Below, piece after piece: positions 26,923-34,980 of a stretch of 64,000 bases of DNA. A model generated the notes under the pieces. The model worked only from the letters and a program-made list of their open reading frames with translations, was not told where the DNA came from and did no database searches. The stretch spans positions 1-64,000 of the forward strand of contig NZ_JAIVAM010000006.1 in the NCBI RefSeq assembly GCF_020171845.1. Direction: 5' to 3'. The stretch's first letter is position 1. Each line of letters starts with the position of its first letter. The stretch comes from Cytobacillus kochii (lineage in GTDB: Bacteria; Bacillota; Bacilli; Bacillales; Cytobacillaceae). The translations under genes and the position numbers were made by a program.

Positions 26923-28254
26923 TTATTTTCCTTTTTTCTTAAACCATTCTTGTATTTTTATTAACAACATTAAAGAAATAAACAAGATAATTATTATAGT
27001 TAAAATTATGGTGTTTAGCTCTATACTAAAAAGATTAATTGTTAATATTAATAAAATGATTAATACGAATATTAGTCTATTAATCTGTAAAAATATAGCT
27101 GATACTAGATGATTATTTTTTATTGAGATACACAGTTTATATAAGAGATAAATAAATACTAGAGTAATGATGCTCAAAACAAGAGTCAATTGAGCCCTTG
27201 ATTCATCTTTGAACAAGCTACTCCAATGGCCATATAGATCTCCTATGTATAATTGAGTTAACTCATGTAAGTTATCTCCATAACTAAATAAAAAATACAA
27301 AAATGCAGCTAAAATTACTAATAATGACAAACTTATTATAGATCGCTTTATGATTACTTTTTTATTACCCTCTTTCCATTCTTTTTTTAGAGCATTCAAC
27401 CCATCTATTAAATCTGAGACTTCTAACTTTATATCTTTTTTAACATTGTTATAACCACTTATTTTTACCAATTCACCCCAAAACAAGTGATAAGCTTGAT
27501 TAAATTCATTTTTAAATCTTTCATAAACTTCTGTTGCAAGTGGTAGGGCTACTAATAAAAATCCAACAATAGAAAATACTAATAAACTAATATCTAGCCA
27601 AGTTGTAAATGAATTTATCTCTGAATACTTGGCTAAACGGAGTGTTCCAATTGTAAAAACAATTATAACCAAATTAAAGATTAGTAAAAATTGATTAACC
27701 GCTTGTTTAAATGAATTTATTCTTACTCTATAAAGAATTGTTATAGTGAGTAAAAATATAATAATAATCCCAATAGTTATAACAAAGGTATTGTCCAAAT
27801 TTCCTGTTAAAATGGTTATTAAATTAACAAAGATAAACGATAGTAATAATGTTAAACCAAGTAATTTTATAATACTCTTTGTGATGTATTTCTCTGTTAG
27901 AATTAAAACAATTAGTGAAAAGATAATAATATATTGATTTGGTAGTATTAATTTTTCATCCCTATATTTCATAATTATGGCTAGATTAATAATTAAGATA
28001 AATATAATAGTGCTAATTATAACCGGCCAAATTGAATCACTATTATTAATAAATATTAGTGAGAAAAAAACACCAATGGAGAATCCATAAAATATAGATA
28101 GTAACAAACCGTAAATTAAATTATTTATTACAATCATAAGTTTTGATTTTTTTTGATAAGTAAATACATCTAGAAATAGAGTAGTCATATAAATAAATGA
28201 TAGTATCAAAAAGTTTTTCAGCATCGTTTTCATCCTAATAAATAGTAAATTCAT
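26923..28254 (-). CDS. Multi-pass membrane protein paired with AbiA-like reverse transcriptase
   Basis: A 443-residue, very hydrophobic protein with around ten membrane segments: seven or so in the first 245 residues, a cytoplasmic, charged stretch at about 245-305 (VYERFKNEFNQAYHLFWGELVKISGYNNVKKDIKLEVSDLIDGLNALKKEWKEGNKK), and further helices before a basic C-terminus (KIQEWFKKKGK). No family is recognised. It starts 17 bp after the stop of the reverse transcriptase gene, so the two are surely one transcript and probably one system. The start is uncertain: alternative ATGs lie at residues 8 and 11, the latter with AGGATG upstream. Confidence 0.7.
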   Translation of the reverse strand: MNLLFIRMKTMLKNFLILSFIYMTTLFLDVFTYQKKSKLMIVINNLIYGLLLSIFYGFSIGVFFSLIFINNSDSIWPVIISTIIFILIINLAIIMKYRDEKLILPNQYIIIFSLIVLILTEKYITKSIIKLLGLTLLLSFIFVNLITILTGNLDNTFVITIGIIIIFLLTITILYRVRINSFKQAVNQFLLIFNLVIIVFTIGTLRLAKYSEINSFTTWLDISLLVFSIVGFLLVALPLATEVYERFKNEFNQAYHLFWGELVKISGYNNVKKDIKLEVSDLIDGLNALKKEWKEGNKKVIIKRSIISLSLLVILAAFLYFLFSYGDNLHELTQLYIGDLYGHWSSLFKDESRAQLTLVLSIITLVFIYLLYKLCISIKNNHLVSAIFLQINRLIFVLIILLILTINLFSIELNTIILTIIIILFISLMLLIKIQEWFKKKGK

Positions 28255-28271
28255 TACTCAATTTTTTATTT

Positions 28272-30161
28272 TTATTCATTCATAACTTCACTCGAAAATG
28301 CCTCTTCTAATAAGTGTTCTAGATTATCGATGACAATTTCAATTTCCTCAACATTTAATGTTTCATCGTCCATTACTTCAGCACTTGCATGGTTTATCGG
28401 ATTGTGATTTCTTAAATCATGGGCTTTCTTAATTAAGTTCTCAAGATCTGTATTATTCAGCTGCAAGTTAAATTTTTTATAGTCACCTATTATTTGATTT
28501 TTATTATAATACCTTTTGTAATTGGGATTTCCTCTTCCAGTTTGTTCGATACTCTTATAATGCATCAGCAGTGCAGTAACCCTATCAAAATATGATTTAT
28601 AATATGAAAATGCTTCTAAAATATCGTTACTATTCTTGTAATGTCTGTACATAAAGTATATATACCAGACTTTTAAATCATTATTAAAATTGTAATGATC
28701 CTCAAAAATTAGGTTTATGTAACTGTTGTTGCCTTCCTCAATTAGTGATTCTACAAAGGATTTTTTACAATACATGTTAATATATTTATAAATATCAGGT
28801 TCATATTCAGCAAGTTTATTTAGTAGATCCTGATTTCGGAAATTCCTCAATATCAAATAATTTATAACTATAGCAATGTCAAATGAATCTAAACTATTAT
28901 TTCGAAATATCTCATTCAAGAAAAACTTTATCAAATCCCCATCAGATGTGTTTAATATCATATTAATTAGATTTTTAGTATCGTACTTAATTATCTTGTA
29001 ATCCCGTCTTAACAACCTTTTTAATTTACTTATGAGCCCTGCATCATTAAATATTCCTTTTCTGTAGTAAATTAAGTATCGAAATACCTCATCAGACGAA
29101 TACTGTACATCAGGTATGGTAAAAACCTTATCTTTTATTTCTCTATAGCGGTCGTGGTTATGCAATCTTTCTCTGGCAATTTCATACAATTTATCTACAA
29201 ATACTTTAATGTTATTCTCGTCAAACATACTTGGTATATCTATATCTTGCTCATTAACATAATGATCATATAATGCGACACTTAGTTCCTCACTTATATC
29301 ATTAGAAGATCCATAATTACTTTTCTGCTCGTTTAAATTCAAGTTAACCTCTCTATAATTATGAATAACGAAGTTTTTTATAGTAGAGACAACTTCATTT
29401 AACAAGTCTTCACTTGTATTAAAGAAGATAAAAAGATCATCCACATATCTAATAATCTGGAAGTCTTCAATGTCATGGAGATCACCTAAAAACCCTTCTA
29501 GTTTACTATCAAACAGATCTAAGTAAACATATGTTGCTAAGAATGATAGTGAACATGATTTTTCTATAGTAGGATACTTTCCACTTCCAATTGATTGCAG
29601 TAATCGTTTATAGATTAATGCTGTCCTTGAATCTATAATAGTAGATTTTCTATTTATGTGGTCAAATAAGATGTTAATATCCAGACTATCAAAAAAATTG
29701 GTAACATCAAACTTATAGTAATAACGGTATCGTTGAGAGCATTCATTAACATCAGCATAATAACGCTCATAGCTTCTTTGGTAATGAAAATCTAGTTCAT
29801 GTATATTTCCTGCATAGTAACACCTTGTTGTAGTCGAATCCTTAATGTACGCCTTACATACATGATACCCTATACATTCCAAATAAATATAAATTATTGG
29901 AGATACCAACTTAGAATTTCTAAATGAGCTATTATTCTTTTGAATATAGTGCCGTGGAAAGTCAAAAACTAGTTTATTCTTAAAAAGAGCGCCATTATTA
30001 ATAAACTTATAAAAGAACTCTTCACTTTTAATTAACTCCTTTTCATCATCAGTTAAAGTAGAAAAAGGATACAGTTGTAGATATTTGTTTAGAGATTGCT
30101 TACTTTGTTTAAAAATCCCTTCACAGACATTGTTCCAGGTATCGTATTCTAGATTAATCAT
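28272..30161 (-). CDS. abiA: AbiA-like abortive-infection reverse transcriptase with C-terminal HEPN motif
   Basis: A 629-residue protein of the Abi/DRT reverse-transcriptase class. The palm carries the first catalytic Asp in YKFDVTNFFDSL (Asp152) and the YVDD box at 239-242 (IIRYVDDLFIFF). From about 300 a helical repeat region follows. Near the C-terminus is KKAHDLRNHNPINHASAE, with Arg584-Asn...His591, a HEPN RNase motif (R-N-x(5)-H). RT, helical region and HEPN, and the total length, match Lactococcus AbiA. Such proteins block phage growth. GGAGG seven bases before the ATG supports the start. It is co-transcribed with a downstream membrane protein. Confidence 0.85.
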   Translation of the reverse strand: MINLEYDTWNNVCEGIFKQSKQSLNKYLQLYPFSTLTDDEKELIKSEEFFYKFINNGALFKNKLVFDFPRHYIQKNNSSFRNSKLVSPIIYIYLECIGYHVCKAYIKDSTTTRCYYAGNIHELDFHYQRSYERYYADVNECSQRYRYYYKFDVTNFFDSLDINILFDHINRKSTIIDSRTALIYKRLLQSIGSGKYPTIEKSCSLSFLATYVYLDLFDSKLEGFLGDLHDIEDFQIIRYVDDLFIFFNTSEDLLNEVVSTIKNFVIHNYREVNLNLNEQKSNYGSSNDISEELSVALYDHYVNEQDIDIPSMFDENNIKVFVDKLYEIARERLHNHDRYREIKDKVFTIPDVQYSSDEVFRYLIYYRKGIFNDAGLISKLKRLLRRDYKIIKYDTKNLINMILNTSDGDLIKFFLNEIFRNNSLDSFDIAIVINYLILRNFRNQDLLNKLAEYEPDIYKYINMYCKKSFVESLIEEGNNSYINLIFEDHYNFNNDLKVWYIYFMYRHYKNSNDILEAFSYYKSYFDRVTALLMHYKSIEQTGRGNPNYKRYYNKNQIIGDYKKFNLQLNNTDLENLIKKAHDLRNHNPINHASAEVMDDETLNVEEIEIVIDNLEHLLEEAFSSEVMNE

Positions 30162-30452
30162 AAATTATCCTCCAATGATAACTATTACATAGTACCTTGA
30201 TTATGTTTATATTTAACATGAATGTGCAGGTATGTATTTTTCTTGCATCTACATCTTTAGCAAAGGACGATATTACTCTCATTTAATCATACCATTTCTC
30301 ACCCAAGTAAGTTACTTACTCTAAATCTTATACCATACTAGAAAATTTCCCATAATGGTAAAGCGCCTACCTATTTAAAAACATTTATTATTTATTTGTG
30401 TCTGTTATAATTATTTATGAATTATTACGCTGCACAAAGGAGCATTCCCTTT

Positions 30453-31088
30453 ATGTTCGATACCGAAGAACAATTGATACAACGCTTGTTAGATCAATTT
30501 AAAAATAAATTAGCTTTTACCGAGGTAGAGTGTGGTTATGGAAGAGCAGATTTAGTAATTATAAAAAATAAGAAGGCTTTTAATGATTTCTGTAAGTCAA
30601 GAAACGGACTTTTCTTACAATCCAATGACGAAATTAAGATTTTTACATATTTAAGGCGAAAACGAAAAGGAGCAACTTTCTCCGAAATATTAAATAATCA
30701 TTATATTTCAGAGGCAACACTAAAATATAAGATATTAAGAAATTTAATAAATGCTAATGCAATCTTTAACGATGGTTATACCTATTATAGAAATAAAGAC
30801 TTCACTTTATTTAATAGTGATGTAACGGCTATAGAAGGAAAGCTCAGTAATTGGCAAACGGCATTAGAACAAGCGATTAGATATCAAAAGTTTGCAAGAA
30901 AGTCTTATGTAGCATTAGATCAAGAATTTATACACAGAGCTACCATAGAAGAGTTTAAACATTATAATATAGGGCTAATTTCGGTAGGATCTAAAGTAAA
31001 GGAAGTTTTATCTCCAAAAGAAACCCCCCCTTCAGACCCTACCATGAGATATAGAGTTGCTGAATATTTGCTACAAAATAAAATTTAA
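30453..31088 (+). CDS. Predicted PD-(D/E)XK nuclease with internal winged helix
   Basis: About 211 residues from the chosen start. A split nuclease core is visible: VECGYGRADLVII (first catalytic Asp) near residue 30 and DVTAIEGKLSNWQTALEQAIRYQKFARKSYVAL (Glu-Gly-Lys, then the helix and strand typical of the fold) near 130-160. Between them sits a wHTH-like insert (YLRRKRKGATFSEILNNHYISEATLKYKILRNLINANAIF). The frame opens at 30417, but AAAGGAG stands ten bases before the ATG at 30453. It is the only plus-strand gene in the cargo; its last 4 bp overlap the kinase-fusion gene tail to tail. Confidence 0.6.
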   Translation: MFDTEEQLIQRLLDQFKNKLAFTEVECGYGRADLVIIKNKKAFNDFCKSRNGLFLQSNDEIKIFTYLRRKRKGATFSEILNNHYISEATLKYKILRNLINANAIFNDGYTYYRNKDFTLFNSDVTAIEGKLSNWQTALEQAIRYQKFARKSYVALDQEFIHRATIEEFKHYNIGLISVGSKVKEVLSPKETPPSDPTMRYRVAEYLLQNKI

Positions 31089-33115
31089 AGACCGACGCTT
31101 TGGGGAGAGTCAACTTTTGAAACTTCTAATATAACCTCTTTCCAAACGTCCAAATGTTTGTAGCTTAATCCTTTAATTTTCTTCTCTTTATTTATTTCTT
31201 TAATGTACAACTTTGCTTGTTCAGTGGAATCTATAAACTTCCTTACTCGTTCCTGATTAGACAAAATCGAATAACTATTCATTTGTCTTTTTTTAGTAAT
31301 ATAATGATGTTGGATACAATTATTAAATTCCAAAAGTTTATCTACATTTGGTGAAGCCTCGCAATACTCGCAATCGCAAATTAGCTCTCTTCCCGTTCCA
31401 GTTGAAATGATATCACTGAGGATATTCTTATTATATAACCCCATTAATCCTTCAATATAATATCTACGGGGAGAACCCCCACTATCTTGTCTATTTAAAA
31501 AATCTTCTTTAAAACTGTCACCTTGTCCAAGACTCGTGGCTATAGAATTCACTCCAAGAGCGGTAAGCCCTAATGAGAAGTCGTTTACTCTTGAAACAAT
31601 TATCTCTTTATTAGTAAAACTTAAAAGCTTAACTAGATATGCATATGAATAATAATGATTACTATTTAGTGAATCAAAATCTCCAGCTATTTGTAGATAG
31701 TAACCATGTGGTTGTGAAGAAGATATAACATTAACTAAACTTTCTATATCATCAATATCCTCATATTTTTCAATGTCTAGTGATATTCCATAATAAATAG
31801 GTTTATTTAACCCTTTAGATTCAAGATAAACCCTTGATTCGTTATAAACATTTATATCCACATTAATCCAATCACTATTTACAGAATTGTAAAAGTGGTA
31901 GGGGGAGATATAAATGTCCGGATTATAAAAACTCTGGAAGTCTATACATTCTTTAGCACGCTTTTGTATAGTTATAGCCATTCTAAAATCTTTTGGTGTT
32001 TCTTTTTTTATTTTATGGATAACATAAGGAAGTTTTTTGTAGGTATTCTTTGAGGTAAATGCTGAATATCCAAGCGCTTGTGTATATGGATCAATTAGTA
32101 ATCTAACATTTTTTTCACGAATTTCTTTAAAATTCTTATCTGAAAAAATTAATTGTGGAGCATTAAATACTGCACCATCAAATTCTTGCTCTTCTATAAT
32201 CTTGCTTATGACCTTTGAATCATTATTTTGTGTAATAGGCATAAATTCTAAGGAAGATGGTTTATAACTAAAACCCACCTTTTTTTCTACTTTTCTTTTT
32301 ACACAGTTCGTTAAAATTGTTTCAATTTCCTGGTATGTTAAACTTCTTTGGTATGGCTCTTTAAAAAGTAAGGTTTCAACCAGTTTTGATAATTCAATTG
32401 GTATATTACTAACTTTATTTGTTATCGGCTCTGGTTGTTCATTAATAATTTTATAAATTGCCTCTAATTGATTAGACATTTTTAATGGCTTTTCACCTGA
32501 AAGAAATTCATATATCATCGCACCAATAGAATAATAATCTGCACGATAATCAATATCTTTTGCCGATTTAAGTTGCTCTGGTGCCATATAAGCAAATGTA
32601 CCCATCCCTTGTCCTGTGGTTGTTAAAGTACTAGCATCTATTAATTTAGATATCCCAAAATCAAGTAGTTTCACCTCAAGAGTGTCGCTACTAGTTAAAA
32701 TAATATTGGATGGTTTTAAGTCTCTATGAATTACACCTGATTGATGAATATCGTTAACAGATTCGAATATACTAAGGGCAAGTTTGGACACCACATCAAT
32801 GGATAGAGATCGATTTTCCTTAAGATAACTATCTAAATTAATCCCATTAGCATATTCCATTACAATAAAACGATATTTTTCTTCACCATCTTGAAAAAAT
32901 CCATCATCTATATATTTAGAAACACGGTTACTGTTGACACTTTTCAATATCCTTATTTCTCTTTCTATTCTTCTTGCATCGTCTTCCCCCATAGCGAGCA
33001 TATTTTCTCTAATTAATTTTAGTGCAAATTGTGATTTATCCTTTTCAACCAAATAAGTAGTACCAAAGTTTCCCGCACCTAATGTTTTTAAAACTTTATA
33101 ACCTTTAATAATCAT
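31085..33115 (-). CDS. Ser/Thr protein kinase fused to a large unknown domain with CxCxxC cluster
   Basis: A 676-residue protein. Residues 1-270 are a complete eukaryotic-type kinase: GAGNFG loop (13-18), VAIK-type Lys33, HRDLKPSN (130-137), DFG (152-154), MAPEQ. Residues about 310-676 are a different domain with alternating strands and helices (RLLIDPYTQALGYSAF, DIYISPYHFY, KPIYYGISLDI, HGYYLQIAGDFDS, LTALGVNSIATSLGQGDSF, RRYYIEGLMGLY), then CDCEYC with His-His 18-19 residues later. This resembles a TIM-barrel with a zinc site such as that of tRNA-guanine transglycosylases, but that is inference. It is the last gene of the BREX-led operon, 77 bp after its neighbour. Confidence 0.75.
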   Translation of the reverse strand: MIIKGYKVLKTLGAGNFGTTYLVEKDKSQFALKLIRENMLAMGEDDARRIEREIRILKSVNSNRVSKYIDDGFFQDGEEKYRFIVMEYANGINLDSYLKENRSLSIDVVSKLALSIFESVNDIHQSGVIHRDLKPSNIILTSSDTLEVKLLDFGISKLIDASTLTTTGQGMGTFAYMAPEQLKSAKDIDYRADYYSIGAMIYEFLSGEKPLKMSNQLEAIYKIINEQPEPITNKVSNIPIELSKLVETLLFKEPYQRSLTYQEIETILTNCVKRKVEKKVGFSYKPSSLEFMPITQNNDSKVISKIIEEQEFDGAVFNAPQLIFSDKNFKEIREKNVRLLIDPYTQALGYSAFTSKNTYKKLPYVIHKIKKETPKDFRMAITIQKRAKECIDFQSFYNPDIYISPYHFYNSVNSDWINVDINVYNESRVYLESKGLNKPIYYGISLDIEKYEDIDDIESLVNVISSSQPHGYYLQIAGDFDSLNSNHYYSYAYLVKLLSFTNKEIIVSRVNDFSLGLTALGVNSIATSLGQGDSFKEDFLNRQDSGGSPRRYYIEGLMGLYNKNILSDIISTGTGRELICDCEYCEASPNVDKLLEFNNCIQHHYITKKRQMNSYSILSNQERVRKFIDSTEQAKLYIKEINKEKKIKGLSYKHLDVWKEVILEVSKVDSPQSVGL

Positions 33116-33192
33116 CCTATCCCCTCCCGATTTATTAAAACATTTTACAACTAAATGGTTTTATTTGGCATTAAACAAATGAAACAAATATA

Positions 33193-33951
33193 TTAGTTAT
33201 TATTTCTAAACTTTATCTCAACATAATAATCATGTAAGAATTTCTCAGCTTCCATTACGACTGACTGTTCTCTAATACTTTTCATGTTAAACTCTGTTGG
33301 AACTTGGGATGGCTGATTTAATATTGCAAAACGTACTTCCCTCTGATAGTCGAAAAAATTATCTTTCCACATAATAATCTCTACTGATTTCTCTTCAAAC
33401 TTTTTCTTGCGATCTGAATTAATAATAGAATAATCATTATATTGTACTGATCGAATAATATATTCTAGACCTTGGCTATCAGCTTCCTCCTCAATCAAGT
33501 TAATAAAGTTACTAGGAAGTAATACTGCTTTATCACCAAAGTTTTCTAGTATTTTATTTTTTTCTTTAATATCAATGTCTAATACAAAAGAAACAGAGTC
33601 CTCCTTTTCCTCTATCACCTTAAAATCTTTAGCGGAAAATGCTGTAAAACAAAACACAGGTATTTCTTTTACACCCTCGTACCTTTCCTCTAAGGTTCCT
33701 GTATTAGCTGTTGCAATGACTTGATTATTTCTAGGATCGATAATTTTTACATTATAAACACCAAAAACATGTGCTCCTTCGTACTTGTCACCCTGACCCC
33801 GTATCATTGTCCTTTTTTCTTGTTCTATAAAATGACCTAAAGTGTTCATGTATAAATTACCATCCAGAAGTATACCTAAATACTCCTGATTAACAAATTT
33901 CACTAAAAACCTTGCACCTTTGCATCTTTCAATTTCACTCAACCTTGTCAT
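33193..33951 (-). CDS. Uncharacterised protein in BREX-linked operon
   Basis: A 252-residue soluble protein. I do not know the family. The start FLVKFVNQEYLGILLDGNLYMNTLGHF, then KRTMIRGQGDKYEGAHVF, resembles short proteins in defence islands that begin with 'lldGnlymnsl..F...Eg'. No nuclease motif is obvious. The late DYQREVRFAIL has the Gln-Arg-Glu-Val-Arg-Phe element found in several toxin-like proteins. AAGGGGG precedes the ATG. It lies 33 bp after the Mrr-type nuclease gene and 77 bp before the kinase fusion, parallel to both. Confidence 0.6.
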   Translation of the reverse strand: MTRLSEIERCKGARFLVKFVNQEYLGILLDGNLYMNTLGHFIEQEKRTMIRGQGDKYEGAHVFGVYNVKIIDPRNNQVIATANTGTLEERYEGVKEIPVFCFTAFSAKDFKVIEEKEDSVSFVLDIDIKEKNKILENFGDKAVLLPSNFINLIEEEADSQGLEYIIRSVQYNDYSIINSDRKKKFEEKSVEIIMWKDNFFDYQREVRFAILNQPSQVPTEFNMKSIREQSVVMEAEKFLHDYYVEIKFRNNN

Positions 33952-33984
33952 GAAAAGCCCCCTTAGAATTGCCGCAATAAATAA

Positions 33985-34965
33985 TCACTCAGGCACATAC
34001 ATCTTCTGCAAAGGCAATAACGCCCTAACATCATTCGGCATATTCTCGTACCACTTAACAACCAAATCTACTAATTCCTCCAAATCTACCAACCTAACAG
34101 AATTATGTCTAGCAACCGCTTCTGCTTGTGATGTAAAACCACCAGTTGAAACAAATAAACTATTGGCATCAATCGGATTTGCCCCCAATAACTGTTGAAT
34201 CTCTGGTGCCGATGCAGAAGACTTACGATGCTTTACTTGAACTTTAATAATCGGCTTTTCAAATCCAAAGGCATCTTTATAAGCCAGTACATCCACGCCA
34301 CCATCAGGCCCCTTTGGACTTACCCGTACATTGTAGTCCATCGCTTGCAAAAGTCCTCCAACCAGTTCTTGCATTTGCCATGGGTCAAGTTTATCTACTT
34401 TGTCTTGTACCATTACCAGTGCTTTATTAACCAAGTCTTCTATTATTTCGCTTTCTTCAGCTTCATCTGTTTCCTCTGGTTCAACAAAGGGGTACTCTAA
34501 TAATCTTTCAATCTCACTTCCCCAATCATCTACACGAAACACTGTTAATACCGAACCTAAACTATTCTTTGCTGCTTGTGATAGTGTGTCTCTAATAACT
34601 GTAGTTTCTTCCCATTCCACCCTTATATTATTTGGGTATGCAGGATCCCCTATTGACTCATTATAAAAAGGATCTTCAGTTACAGTTCCAACCAAATATT
34701 CTCTAGTTTCTTTAAAATAAGTGATAACTCTATCACCCTTCTTTATTTCTGTGCTGAAACGCCATACCTGGTTAATCCAGCTCTTTCTAGTATTAGGTTT
34801 ACTATCAGCAAATACAGTATTTGCTTTAGTTAACATTTCTTCCTTTGAACGATATTGTTTAGGATCTCCCAATTTAGGCCATCCAATGGAAGCAATACCT
34901 TTGTCCTTCCATATTGGAATTAATTCATTATTATCTCCCGCACGAATCATCCACCATCTCTTCAT
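33985..34965 (-). CDS. Mrr-type restriction endonuclease with N-terminal EVE/PUA-like domain
   Basis: A 326-residue protein. Residues 1-140 (MKRWWMIRAGDNNELIPIWKDKGIASIGW ... GDRVITYFKETREYLVGTV) resemble the N-terminal modified-base-sensing modules seen in many type IV enzymes. Residues about 195-300 form an Mrr_cat PD-(D/E)XK nuclease: ELVGGLLQAMDYNVRVSPKGPDGGVDVLAYKD, KPIIKVQVKHRKSSASAPEIQQLLGA, SLFVSTGGFTSQAEAVARH. Catalytic Asp (DGGVD) and Gln-Val-Lys are present. It starts 15 bp after the helicase stop, as part of the BREX-led operon, and would restrict DNA with a modification that BREX itself does not handle. Confidence 0.88.
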   Translation of the reverse strand: MKRWWMIRAGDNNELIPIWKDKGIASIGWPKLGDPKQYRSKEEMLTKANTVFADSKPNTRKSWINQVWRFSTEIKKGDRVITYFKETREYLVGTVTEDPFYNESIGDPAYPNNIRVEWEETTVIRDTLSQAAKNSLGSVLTVFRVDDWGSEIERLLEYPFVEPEETDEAEESEIIEDLVNKALVMVQDKVDKLDPWQMQELVGGLLQAMDYNVRVSPKGPDGGVDVLAYKDAFGFEKPIIKVQVKHRKSSASAPEIQQLLGANPIDANSLFVSTGGFTSQAEAVARHNSVRLVDLEELVDLVVKWYENMPNDVRALLPLQKMYVPE

Positions 34966-34980
34966 GGTTAATCCCCCTCG

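Noticed and set aside
28272..30161. Retron or group II intron interpretation of the reverse transcriptase
   Set aside because: No msr/msd-like repeat next to the gene and no intron maturase domain; the C-terminal helical region and HEPN motif fit AbiA.
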